DNA of 9,254 nt from Bryobacterales bacterium (GTDB lineage Bacteria > Acidobacteriota > Terriglobia > Bryobacterales > Bryobacteraceae). The notes under the pieces are model-generated. The model saw only the letters and a program-made list of their open reading frames with translations. It was not told the origin of the DNA and did not search any database. How positions within the stretch are numbered: the stretch's first letter is position 1; each line of letters opens with the position of its first letter. A program made the translations under genes and the position numbers. Shown one piece after another: positions 1 to 7,013 of this stretch. The stretch covers positions 1 through 9,254 of the forward strand of contig JAOAPP010000077.1 of NCBI GenBank assembly GCA_025462985.1. Direction: 5' to 3'.

Positions 1-39
1 AAATGAGAAAGTCACGCTAGAGCAAAGTAGAAATGTCCC
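1..39 (+). repeat. Left terminal inverted repeat of the IS
   Basis: The segment begins AAATGAGAAAGTCACGCT and ends AGAAATGTCCC. It matches the reverse complement of 1641-1681 with a 2-base gap; the inner 20 bases agree at 16 positions. It holds one good copy of AATGTCCC (32-39) and a degenerate copy, AAAGTCAC, at 8-15. These are probably transposase-binding repeats. The repeat may run off the start of the window. Confidence 0.65.
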
Positions 40-83
40 CTTGACAGGCTCAGGCTGGATGAGCGCAGGAAGGACAGCTACTG

Positions 84-1377
84 ATGAGCCAAGCCGAAAG
101 GGACCGGCTGGTGACGTTGAAGAAGGCGAAGAAGAAACTCATCACGCAAGCGGAAGCGGCGACTGAACTGGGCGTCAGCGTGCGGCATGTCAAGCGATTG
201 CTGATGGCACTGAAGAAGCGGGGCGACGGAGCGGTAGTACATGGGCTGCGCGGGCGGCCATCGCCACGCAGGCTGCCGGAAGCGACGAAGCAAGAAGCCA
301 TCCGGATCTTGTCTGAACCGGTGTATGCGGGCTTCGGCCCGACGCTTGCAGCCGAGTACCTGAGCAGCAAGCACGGGCTAACCGTGAGCAAAGAGACGCC
401 TCGGCATTGGATGATGGAAGCCAAGCTGTGGCGCGGCCGCACACGGAAGCCGGAGCAAGTGCATGTGGGGCGGCCGCGCCGCACCCGTTGTGGAGAGCTC
501 GTCCAATGGGATACGTCCGATCACGATTGGCTGGAAGGACGCGGCGAGCGGCTGTATCTGATCTCGATGATCGACGACGCAACCAGCCGGCTGTATGCAC
601 GTTTCGTCACCAGCGATTCCATAACCGAGAACATGCGCGTGCTGTGGGGATACCTGGAGCGGCATGGGCGTCCACTGGCCTTCTACACCGATAAAGCGGC
701 ACTGTTCCAAACGGCACAGAAGCACAGCCGGGATGAGCCGGGCGTGGAGAAAGACCCGGTCGGTCTGCCGCGAACACAGATCGGCCGTGCCTTGCAGGAA
801 CTGGCTATCGTCTCAGTTCCAGCGCGTAGCCCGCAAGCAAAAGGCCGGGTCGAGCGCGGATCCTCCACCACGCAAGACCGCTTGGTGAAAGGCTTGCGCG
901 TTGCCGGTGCAAGTAGTCTGGAATAGGCCAACACGTACCTCGAACAGGAGTTTCTGCCTTGGTGGAATCGGACACTAACGGTCGAGCCGAACAACGACTC
1001 GGACGCACACCGGCCATTCAGCCAGGAGCACGAATTGGCAGCTATCCTCAGCCAGGTGGAATCACGTCAGGTTGGCAATGGCTACACGGTCCAGTATCGC
1101 GGCCGGACGTACAGATCCCGCCAAGCCAAGTGCGAACGGGCATGCGTGGCTCCAAGCAGCGCCTCGAAGCGCGCCCGGACGGAACCATTGCCATGCGCTT
1201 TGCGATGCAGTATCTCCGGACCGAAATCTGCGAACCGTCGCAGCCGGGGGCCAAACCGAAGCGCCCGCGAAACCGCGGCATGCACCACAGCAGAAAAGCC
1301 GCTGGATGCAAGGCTTCTTCGAAAAGCCTGCGCTGCCGCTCGGCAAAGCCATCGCCCTTGCCGCTGCCACCAGTTGA
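84..1377 (+). pseudogene. ISNCY-type DDE transposase, disrupted by one stop and two frameshifts
   Basis: The protein would bind the element ends and catalyse strand transfer. The first 280 residues (84-926) are open. An N-terminal helix-turn-helix lies near residues 20-45, then an integrase-type catalytic core with D143 (WDTSDHDW), D203 (YTDKAALF) and E257 (PQAKGRVERG), so the DDE triad is retained. TAG at 924-926 interrupts a conserved stretch: LE, stop, then ANTYLEQEFLPWWN in the same frame, where the family usually has EEAN, so a GAG to TAG change is likely. Homology then jumps frame near 1112 (GNGYTVQYRGRTY to IPPSQVRTGMRG) and again near 1264-1266 (AKPKRP to AKPRHAPQQKSRWMQGFFE), ending at TGA 1375-1377. 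Each jump is explained by one missing C. Repaired, the protein would be about 431 residues, normal for this group. The start at 84 has AAGGA about 10 bases upstream. True decay and sequencing error cannot be told apart here. Confidence 0.85.
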
Positions 1378-1401
1378 CGGACCAAAGGCGGGGATAAGGA
1401 T

Positions 1402-1424
1402 CGCCGGGCAAACGCCGCCCGGCG
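1402..1424 (+). terminator. GC-rich hairpin after the transposase, possible terminator
   Basis: CGCCGGGC at 1402-1409 pairs perfectly with GCCCGGCG at 1417-1424 around a 7-base loop, 25 bases after the transposase stop. It is followed by TCTTCGCG and only later a short TTT, so it lacks a proper T tract. It may stop or pause transcription leaving the transposase gene, or be structural. Confidence 0.35.
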
Positions 1425-1492
1425 GTCTTCGCGTTTACTTGCCCAAAGCCTCCGCTCGGAAGATTTCACCAGAATGATCGCAAAAATACAAA

Positions 1493-1524
1493 AGACCCTC
1501 ACGGCAATAAACCAGCGAGGGTCT
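1493..1524. repeat. Inverted repeat with 8-bp perfect arms
   Basis: AGACCCTC (1493-1500) and GAGGGTCT (1517-1524) are exact reverse complements separated by 16 bases. No T run follows on either strand, so a terminator is not well supported. Role unknown. Confidence 0.4.
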
Positions 1525-1640
1525 CAACCGGTCACTCCGGAGCCAGCCCCTGTCGCATCGGCTTTGGGCATCCGCTTGGGCGCCACCCCTCGCGGACGCA
1601 ATCACGCTAACACGCACTCTCCCACTCCGGGCCCCAAACA

Positions 1641-1681
1641 GGGACATTCTTACCTTGCTGCAAAACGGGACATTTTCATTT
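1641..1681 (-). repeat. Right terminal inverted repeat of the IS
   Basis: This is the counterpart of the left repeat. It carries two direct copies of GGGACATT, at 1641-1648 and 1667-1674, 26 bases apart, the outer one ending TTTTCA at 1678. At the left end the corresponding copies are 24 bases apart, which accounts for the 2-base gap. The outer left copy is degenerate, so the ends are asymmetric. Confidence 0.65.
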
Positions 1682-1685
1682 TGCC

Positions 1686-1712
1686 TTGACAAAAGGTGTA
1701 CCGTAGTAGACC
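1686..1712 (+). promoter_or_regulatory. Possible wecB promoter abutting the IS end
   Basis: A perfect TTGACA (1686-1691) lies 8 bp outside the inferred IS end and 33 bp before the wecB start codon. The best -10 match at an acceptable distance is weak: TAGACC at 1707-1712, 15-bp spacer, three of six consensus bases. The -35 match is clear; the promoter as a whole is speculative. Confidence 0.25.
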
Positions 1713-1724
1713 GAAGGGCGAGAG

Positions 1725-2861
1725 ATGAGTTACCATTTCGATCGTACCTGCGTCGCTGTCATCGCCGGCGCCCGTCCCAATTTCATGAAGGTGGCGCCGC
1801 TGATGCGGGCCTTTTTGTTAAATCCGGGTATACGTCCCGTATTGATTCACACCGGCCAGCATTACGACGAAAACATGTCCGGCCGCTTCTTTCGGGAACT
1901 TGGCATTCCGATACCTGATTATCACCTGCAATCGGGGCCGGGAAGTCATGCTCAGCAGACCGCGGAGATTATGAAATGCCTGGAGCCTGTGCTTCTTTCG
2001 GAGAAACCGGCAGCTGCGGTTGTAGTCGGTGACGTGAACTCGACCGTTGCTGGAGCGCTGGTGGCATCCAAGCTCGGCATCAAGGTAGTACACGCCGAAG
2101 CCGGGCTGAGAAGTTTCGACCTAACGATGCCTGAGGAGATCAATCGGATCGTAACGGACTCCATTTCCGATTTGTTCCTGATTACGGAAGAGAGCGGCCG
2201 CAGAAATCTCCTAAAGGAAGGGAAGTCTCCAGACCAGATTGTGCTAGTTGGAAATCTAATGATCGATTCGCTGTACGCGAATATGAAGCAGGCTCTTGAA
2301 TCAGACATCATGAAGCGTTTAGGCATTCCTGAAGCCGCGCAGTTCGGACTTGTGACACTGCACCGGCCGGCGAACGTAGACGACGCGCAGCAGTTAGCCG
2401 AGCTTGTTTCCGCCCTATCCGACATCTCCGAAGACCTGCCGCTTTACTGGCCGATGCATCCGAGAACGCGCTCGCGCATCGAGGCAAGCGGGCTGAATCT
2501 CCCGGATCGAATTCGGATAATTGACCCTTTGGGATACGTCGACTTCCTTTGTATGCAAAAAAACTCGGCCGTCATTCTGACGGATTCAGGAGGTGTTCAG
2601 GAAGAAGCCACGGTACTTGGAGTTCCTTGTCTGACCCTTCGGAACAACACCGAGCGGCCTGTCACGATAGACTTCGGAACAAACCGGCTGGCTGGTACGA
2701 GTAAGCGTGCCATTCTGAGCGCATGGCGGCAGACGCAATGTTCCCCCATGCCTCGGAGAACGCCTCCGTTGTGGGATGGCCAAGCCGGGGAGCGATGTGT
2801 GATGGCTATCAAGAAGTTCCTTGCCGGCTCGGACATACCATCCCAAGTGCTCCAGGCGTGA
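1725..2861 (+). CDS. wecB: UDP-N-acetylglucosamine 2-epimerase, non-hydrolysing
   Basis: This cytoplasmic enzyme interconverts UDP-GlcNAc and UDP-ManNAc, a precursor for capsule, enterobacterial-common-antigen-like and teichoic-type glycans. The 378 residues match the usual family length (about 370-380). Visible signatures are GARPNFMK (15-22), HTGQHYDENMS (42-52), GDVNST (102-107, with D103), HAEAGLRS (123-130, with E125), MPEEINR (135-141), HRPANVD (213-219, with H213), PMHPRTR (243-249), TDSGGVQEEA (286-295) and NNTERP (307-312). D103, E125, E137/E138 and H213 correspond to the known catalytic acids and histidine of the family, so the enzyme should be active as a bifunctional two-domain GT-B-like epimerase. 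AAGGG at 1714-1718 supports the ATG at 1725. The gene ends in a GTGA overlap with the following glycosyltransferase, so the two are co-transcribed. An insertion sequence lies immediately upstream and may have separated it from earlier genes of the locus. Confidence 0.93.
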   Translation: MSYHFDRTCVAVIAGARPNFMKVAPLMRAFLLNPGIRPVLIHTGQHYDENMSGRFFRELGIPIPDYHLQSGPGSHAQQTAEIMKCLEPVLLSEKPAAAVVVGDVNSTVAGALVASKLGIKVVHAEAGLRSFDLTMPEEINRIVTDSISDLFLITEESGRRNLLKEGKSPDQIVLVGNLMIDSLYANMKQALESDIMKRLGIPEAAQFGLVTLHRPANVDDAQQLAELVSALSDISEDLPLYWPMHPRTRSRIEASGLNLPDRIRIIDPLGYVDFLCMQKNSAVILTDSGGVQEEATVLGVPCLTLRNNTERPVTIDFGTNRLAGTSKRAILSAWRQTQCSPMPRRTPPLWDGQAGERCVMAIKKFLAGSDIPSQVLQA

Positions 2862-4084
2862 GCGACCGCTGGATTCTCCTGATTGCCTATCACTTTCCAC
2901 CGGAAAATGTGATTGGGACGGCGCGGCCCTATCGTTTCTACAAATACCTCCAGCGGCATGGCTATAAGTGTCACGTCATCACGGCGGCCGACGTTTCGCA
3001 ACTGCCCGAGGTTTCGGCCGAGCGTGTAGCAGACCCATTCCTGGAGTCCCCCGGCGCAGGCTCGGGATGGCACGTCGAGCGGGCGGTGCGGAAGTTCCTG
3101 CTTCCGGGCACGCTCGGGACACAGTGGGCCTTGCATGCCTACCGTGCTGGAAGGCGATTCCTACGGGAGCATCGCGGCGATCAGGTCATTATTTTCTCTA
3201 CCTTTCCGCCGCTGGGAACGCATTTGGCTGCCTGGCGATTGTCACGCAGCACGGGGGTGCCCTGGATCGCCGACTACCGCGATCCGCTGACCGGGAATCC
3301 GGTGACGGCGCAGTTAGGGAAACATACTCAGGCGGCGTATCGCTGGCTTGACCGCACCTTTGTGCATTCCGCTTCCGAGGTAATCGCAAACACGGACGCG
3401 GCCCAGGAAGCACTGAAGTCGCGATTCCCAGACCAAGCCGCGAAGATCAACCTGATCTGGAACGGGTTCGATCCGGAGGAGCGCCTTTCGCCGGGCGTTT
3501 TGCCCGCGTGTCCGGTTCGCCTGCTCAGCCACGTGGGAGAACTGTACGCGGGCCGGAACGTCGGGCCGCTCCTGGAATCAATGGCACGGCTCATCGATCA
3601 CGGACGTCTATCGCCGGGTCAGTTCCGGGTCCGATTAGTCGGGCCAGCCGAGGCCAGTTGCCTTCCAAGTCCGGAGTTCACGAAGGCGGCAGAGACGAGA
3701 GGGTGGCTCGAGATCGTCTCGGATCAAAGACCCAGGAGCGAGGCTCAGCAAATTGCTCGGTCTTCGCATACGCTGCTGATCGTGCAGCCGCAATCCGCCG
3801 TTCAGGTGCCCGCAAAGGTGTTCGAGTACCTGCAGATCGGGCGGCCGATCCTTGCCTACGTTCCCAGAAATTCCTCCGTCGAGCGACTGCTGGAACCCAG
3901 CGGTATTCCGTTTCGATGTATCTATCCGGATGACCCGCCCGGGCTGATAGACGACAAGATCGTGAGCTTCTTCCAACTCGATCCAACGCCGGCTAAGCCG
4001 AGCGCTTGGTTCGAAGAGACGTTCAACGCCGAGGCGCAGACGGTAGCGCTTGCGCAGCTAGTCGAGAGATCCTTAACCAGGTAG
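2858..4084 (+). CDS. Glycosyltransferase, GT-B fold (GT4-like)
   Basis: Probably transfers a sugar from a nucleotide donor onto a surface polysaccharide or lipid-linked glycan; donor and acceptor cannot be read from the sequence. The protein is 408 residues with a two-domain GT-B layout. The N-terminal domain opens with RWILLIAYHFPPEN (4-17) and TARPYRFYKYL (21-31), and contains FSTFPPLGTHLAA (113-125) and ADYRDPLTGNP (138-148). The linker has VIANTD and LIWNGFDP (199-206). The C-terminal Rossmann domain runs from LLSHVGELYAGRN (222-234) to PAKVFEYLQIGRPILAYVP (318-336), the usual donor-binding region near the single conserved glutamate E323. There is no signal peptide or membrane span. I chose the GTG at 2858, which overlaps the wecB TGA (GTGA), because homology starts right after it; an upstream extension to 2723 would translate wecB out of frame. 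Translation is probably coupled to wecB, as no independent Shine-Dalgarno sequence is clear. Confidence 0.87.
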   Translation: MSDRWILLIAYHFPPENVIGTARPYRFYKYLQRHGYKCHVITAADVSQLPEVSAERVADPFLESPGAGSGWHVERAVRKFLLPGTLGTQWALHAYRAGRRFLREHRGDQVIIFSTFPPLGTHLAAWRLSRSTGVPWIADYRDPLTGNPVTAQLGKHTQAAYRWLDRTFVHSASEVIANTDAAQEALKSRFPDQAAKINLIWNGFDPEERLSPGVLPACPVRLLSHVGELYAGRNVGPLLESMARLIDHGRLSPGQFRVRLVGPAEASCLPSPEFTKAAETRGWLEIVSDQRPRSEAQQIARSSHTLLIVQPQSAVQVPAKVFEYLQIGRPILAYVPRNSSVERLLEPSGIPFRCIYPDDPPGLIDDKIVSFFQLDPTPAKPSAWFEETFNAEAQTVALAQLVERSLTR

Positions 4085-4094
4085 AACAACCTCC

Positions 4095-4724
4095 ATGGCT
4101 GTTCTCCGAGCATGTATCTATGTGCTGGCCGCCATCGGCGCGCTGGTGCTGGTAATCACGTTCACGCCCATAGTCAGGCTGGCTGCGGAAGCGACCGAAT
4201 CGGACTGGTACGGAGGCGATGGGGAGGTCCTGGTGGTTCTCGGCGGCTCCATGCTTGTTCCTGGAACCGGACCGCAGGCCACGCTCGGGGACGACACGTA
4301 CCTGCGATGCGTTTACGCGGCCTGGATTCTGCGGGAACAAAAGTTCCGCTACGTGGTAGTTTCCGGCGGCGATGGCCTTGCTCCGGCTATGGCGACGTTT
4401 CTCGCCCGGAATGGCGTGGACTCCAGATCCATCCTGACCGAGCGTAGCGCTATGACGACCTATCAGAATGCTGTTTTCACCCGCGGGATACTCGAGGTGC
4501 AGTACCGGGGCCACCAGCTTCCGGAAGTCGTCATCCTCACCAGCGATTACCATTCGTGGAGAGCCCGCCGGACGTTTGCGCATTGTGGTGTGCGAGCCCG
4601 AACGATTCCAGTGCCTGACGTGATCAAGAGGAGTAGCTCGGAATTCTACCGACTGACCGCCGCGCTCACTCTGTTTTCCGAGTGGGAGAAGGATATTTTC
4701 TACCTCGTTTCCGGCCGGGCTTGA
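4095..4724 (+). CDS. YdcF/ElyC/SanA-like DUF218 membrane-anchored protein
   Basis: A 209-residue protein with one N-terminal membrane span (about residues 5-27) followed by a DUF218 domain. Family landmarks are VLVVLGGS (45-52), VVVSGGDG (87-94), the S..T..NA segment (118-126) and LTSDYHSWRARRTF (148-161). The family includes E. coli ElyC, SanA and YdcF, which are linked to envelope integrity and lipid-carrier or peptidoglycan metabolism, but the biochemical reaction is not firmly established for most members. The topology implies a single anchor; which side the domain faces cannot be decided here. It starts 10 bp after the glycosyltransferase stop, so it belongs to the same transcription unit and probably serves the same surface-glycan pathway. 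No good ribosome-binding site precedes the ATG (AGG at 4079-4081 is rather far), so translation may depend on the upstream gene. Confidence 0.85.
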   Translation: MAVLRACIYVLAAIGALVLVITFTPIVRLAAEATESDWYGGDGEVLVVLGGSMLVPGTGPQATLGDDTYLRCVYAAWILREQKFRYVVVSGGDGLAPAMATFLARNGVDSRSILTERSAMTTYQNAVFTRGILEVQYRGHQLPEVVILTSDYHSWRARRTFAHCGVRARTIPVPDVIKRSSSEFYRLTAALTLFSEWEKDIFYLVSGRA

Positions 4725-4726
4725 TC

Positions 4727-4732
4727 TATACT
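4727..4732 (+). promoter_or_regulatory. Possible -10 element for mscL
   Basis: TATACT matches five of six bases of the sigma-70 -10 consensus. It lies between the DUF218 stop and the mscL ribosome-binding site, and would start transcription around 4739. No good -35 hexamer is visible at 16-18 bp, so this is only suggestive of a separate mscL promoter. Confidence 0.3.
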
Positions 4733-4745
4733 CGTGCAAGTACCT

Positions 4746-4754
4746 GGAGGAGGA
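4746..4754 (+). promoter_or_regulatory. Strong ribosome-binding site fixing the mscL start
   Basis: GGAGGAGGA ends 9 bases before ATG 4764. It decides against the upstream GTG at 4734, which would put the Shine-Dalgarno sequence inside the coding region and add ten residues foreign to MscL. Confidence 0.75.
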
Positions 4755-4763
4755 TCGAACGCG

Positions 4764-5168
4764 ATGCTGAAAGGCTTCAGGCAGTTTATTCTGCGCGGCA
4801 ATGTGCTTGACTTGGCCGTGGCGGTCGTTATGGGCGCAGCTTTTGGCTCGGTCGTCACTGCAATGGTGAAGGACCTTCTTACACCTCTCATCGGAGCGAT
4901 TGTCGGAAAGCCTGATTTCTCAGCAATCGAGTTTGCGATCAACGGGAGTCAGTTCCCGATCGGAGACCTGATCAATGCGCTTGTCTCGTTTTTACTCATC
5001 GCCGCCGCCGTTTACTTCTTTGTCGTCGTGCCGGTGAACGCGCTGATGGCGCGCATCAAGCGAGGGGATGCTCCGCCCGACCCTACGACGAAAGCCTGCC
5101 CGGAGTGCCTAAGCCAGATCCCCATCGCAGCGCGGCGATGCGCTTTCTGCACCACAGCTCTCGCCTGA
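4764..5168 (+). CDS. mscL: Large-conductance mechanosensitive channel with C-terminal zinc ribbon
   Basis: MscL forms a homopentameric inner-membrane pore that opens under membrane tension to release solutes during hypo-osmotic shock. The 134-residue protein has the amphipathic N-terminal helix MLKGFRQFILRGN (1-13), pore-lining TM1 (about 14-45, NVLDLAVAVVMGAAFGSVV), a short periplasmic loop (about 46-65) and TM2 (about 67-95). The usual tail, a charged amphipathic helix that forms a five-helix cytoplasmic bundle, is replaced by CPEC (112-115) and CAFC (126-129), a spacing typical of a small zinc ribbon. I have a general impression that MscL proteins with such tails occur elsewhere, but the tail's function is not known to me. 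The start at ATG 4764 follows a strong Shine-Dalgarno sequence. The gene lies 39 bp after the DUF218 gene and may have its own promoter. Confidence 0.95.
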   Translation: MLKGFRQFILRGNVLDLAVAVVMGAAFGSVVTAMVKDLLTPLIGAIVGKPDFSAIEFAINGSQFPIGDLINALVSFLLIAAAVYFFVVVPVNALMARIKRGDAPPDPTTKACPECLSQIPIAARRCAFCTTALA

Positions 5169-5204
5169 CACGGCGTGCTCGCCGCTCATACGAAAATAAA
5201 GTGA

Positions 5205-7013
5205 GTGGCGACTTTACTAAACGCTCAGGGTCTCTCCAAGACCTACGGGGCAACTCCGATTTTTCAAAACGTCTCGGTGAACATCGCGGAAGGTGACCGC
5301 CTTGGTGTGGTTGGTCCGAATGGATCGGGAAAATCAACCTTGCTTCAAATTCTGGCGGGAAGGGTTGATCCTGATGACGGCCACGTAGCCCGGCGCAAGA
5401 ATACACGGCTGGCGTATGTGGCTCAAGAATCTCACTTCAAGCCAGCGGATACCATCCGATCCGTCATCCATCAGGCGTTTGTAAATGCCGGTACACCCGA
5501 ATCGGAACGACAGGGCAAAGAAGCCGAATTGCTGGGACGGCTCGGTTTTGAAGACGTTGATGCGGACGCGCTCTCGTTGTCAGGCGGCTGGCGCAAGCGC
5601 CTTTCGATTGCGGAAGCGCTCGTGATAGATCCCGACATTCTGCTGCTGGACGAGCCGACCAACCATTTAGACCTCGGCGGCATCGTGTGGCTGGAGAAAC
5701 TGCTTCAGAACTCTTCGTTTGCCGCCGTCGTGATCAGCCATGACCGCTACTTTCTGGAGAACGTCGCGACCAGCATGGTGGAGCTTGACCGCTCTTACCC
5801 CGATAATATCCTTCGAGTTTCGGGCAACTACACCATATTTCTCGAGAAAAAGAGCGAGTTTCTGGCGGCGCAGTCGAAGCATCAGGAGGCGCTGGAGAAC
5901 CGGGTCAAGACGGAAATTGAGTGGCTCCGCCGTGGTCCGAAGGCACGTGCCACCAAGGCAAAGGCGCGGATCGACAAGGCCAACGAACTTATAGGCGAGC
6001 TCGGCGACCTCAATGCACGAACGCGCACCGCAACCGCCGACATTGATTTCACCGCGACAGAGCGAAAAACAAAGCGCCTGGCGGAATTTGAAAAAGTCAC
6101 ATATGGCTACGACGGCCGGACTCTCTTCCAGGATCTCAGCTTGGTCATGACCGGTGGGTCCCGTCTCGGATTGGTCGGCCCGAATGGAAGCGGCAAGACG
6201 ACTCTGCTCCGGCTGCTGCGTGGCGAACTGGAACCGCAAAGCGGAACGGTGAAGCGCGCTGATGGCTTGCGAATCGTGTACTTCGACCAGAACCGGCCGC
6301 TTGATCCGTCCCTAACTCTGCGCCGCGCACTCGCGCCCGATAGCGATTCAGTGGTGTACCAGGAGCGCACGATCCACGTGGCGAGTTGGGCAGCTCGCTT
6401 TCTTTTTCCGAACGACCAATTAAACCAGCCCGTATCGCGGCTGTCCGGAGGAGAACGCGCGCGGGTCTTGATCGCACGACTCATGCTGGAGCCTGCGGAT
6501 TTGCTCCTGTTGGACGAACCTACGAACGACCTTGACATTCCAACTCTCGAGATCTTGGAGGAGAGCCTGACCCAGTTTCCAGGCGCACTCGTGCTGGTCA
6601 CACACGATCGCTTTATGCTTGATCGGGTGTCAACGCTGGTTCTTGGAGTGAGTGGGCGCGGAGAGGTGGAAAGCTTCGCCGATTACTCGCAATGGGAAAG
6701 ATGGCAGACAGAGACCAAACAACAGCGTGATGCCGCGGAGAGGCCTGGGAAGGCCAACTCCCCCGAGCCGCGTGCCGCGACGCCCCCGAAGAAAAAGCTC
6801 TCGTACCTGGACAACCGAGACATGGAGACGATCGAGAGCCGTATCGCAGAGGCGGAAGAAAGGCTCGCTTCAAAGCGCGCGCTGATCGAAGACCAAAGCA
6901 TCGCGCGCGACGCGAAGCGGCTGCAAGAGGCTCTCCGCGAGATCGAAGAGGCTCAGGCGGCCGTTGACAAGCTCTATGAGCGGTGGGCTGAGCTCGATGC
7001 GAAGGTCAGCTAA
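5205..7013 (+). CDS. uup: ABC-F family ATPase, Uup type
   Basis: A soluble, ribosome-associated twin ABC ATPase without membrane domains. E. coli Uup is linked to ribosome function, precise transposon excision and branched-DNA binding. The 602-residue protein has ABC1 with Walker A GPNGSGKST (37-45), signature LSGGWRKR (125-132), Walker B LLLDEPTNHLD with E150, and switch H179. A linker (about 215-270) carries the basic RRGPKARATKAKAR segment. ABC2 has Walker A GPNGSGKTT (325-333), signature LSGGERAR (413-420), Walker B LLLLDEPTNDLD with E438, and H467. A proline-rich spacer (about 515-530) leads to a charged C-terminal coiled coil (about 535-600), the Uup-specific tail that separates it from EttA. 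All catalytic residues are present. The start is GTG 5205: the codon just before it in frame is TGA (5202-5204), so nothing longer is possible, and conserved sequence begins at once. The Shine-Dalgarno sequence is weak. Confidence 0.94.
   Translation: MATLLNAQGLSKTYGATPIFQNVSVNIAEGDRLGVVGPNGSGKSTLLQILAGRVDPDDGHVARRKNTRLAYVAQESHFKPADTIRSVIHQAFVNAGTPESERQGKEAELLGRLGFEDVDADALSLSGGWRKRLSIAEALVIDPDILLLDEPTNHLDLGGIVWLEKLLQNSSFAAVVISHDRYFLENVATSMVELDRSYPDNILRVSGNYTIFLEKKSEFLAAQSKHQEALENRVKTEIEWLRRGPKARATKAKARIDKANELIGELGDLNARTRTATADIDFTATERKTKRLAEFEKVTYGYDGRTLFQDLSLVMTGGSRLGLVGPNGSGKTTLLRLLRGELEPQSGTVKRADGLRIVYFDQNRPLDPSLTLRRALAPDSDSVVYQERTIHVASWAARFLFPNDQLNQPVSRLSGGERARVLIARLMLEPADLLLLDEPTNDLDIPTLEILEESLTQFPGALVLVTHDRFMLDRVSTLVLGVSGRGEVESFADYSQWERWQTETKQQRDAAERPGKANSPEPRAATPPKKKLSYLDNRDMETIESRIAEAEERLASKRALIEDQSIARDAKRLQEALREIEEAQAAVDKLYERWAELDAKVS

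Larger units (their letters stand above)
1378..1640. other. Non-coding 3' part of the insertion sequence
   Basis: These 263 bases lie between the transposase end and the right inverted repeat. I see no convincing gene in any frame: the short open frames have no recognisable motifs and partly translate the inverted repeat. The stretch holds two perfect-stem hairpins (1402-1424 and 1493-1524), listed separately. Confidence 0.55.
4..1678 (+). mobile_element. ISNCY-type insertion sequence, decayed
   Basis: The element is bounded by imperfect inverted repeats (left about 1-39, right about 1641-1681) and carries one transposase in the same orientation. The outermost matching bases are TGA at 4-6 and TCA at 1676-1678, giving about 1.67 kb, a plausible size for a single-gene element of this kind. 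The exact ends are uncertain by a few bases: the AAA before 4 also pairs with TTT after 1678, and almost no left flank is visible, so a target-site duplication cannot be tested. The element sits directly upstream of wecB, 46 bp from its start codon. The transposase is broken, so the copy is probably immobile unless an intact relative acts in trans. The family assignment rests on transposase sequence style; the boundaries are inferred. Confidence 0.75.

Noticed and set aside
1435..1692. Small open frames on both strands between the transposase and wecB
   Set aside because: They partly translate the inverted repeat and hairpins, lack motifs and are not credible genes.
2723..2857. N-terminal extension of the glycosyltransferase
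   Set aside because: It would read wecB coding DNA out of frame; the conserved sequence begins just after GTG 2858.
4023..4739. Long open frame on the minus strand opposite the DUF218 gene (238 codons)
   Set aside because: It has no recognisable domain and covers a clearly conserved plus-strand gene; long antisense frames are expected with this codon use.
5171..5184. Short hairpin (CGGCG-TGCT-CGCCG) between mscL and uup
   Set aside because: The stem is only five pairs and no T run follows, so it does not support a terminator call.
5667..6601. Minus-strand open frames opposite uup
   Set aside because: They mirror conserved ABC-F sequence on the plus strand and show no independent motif.
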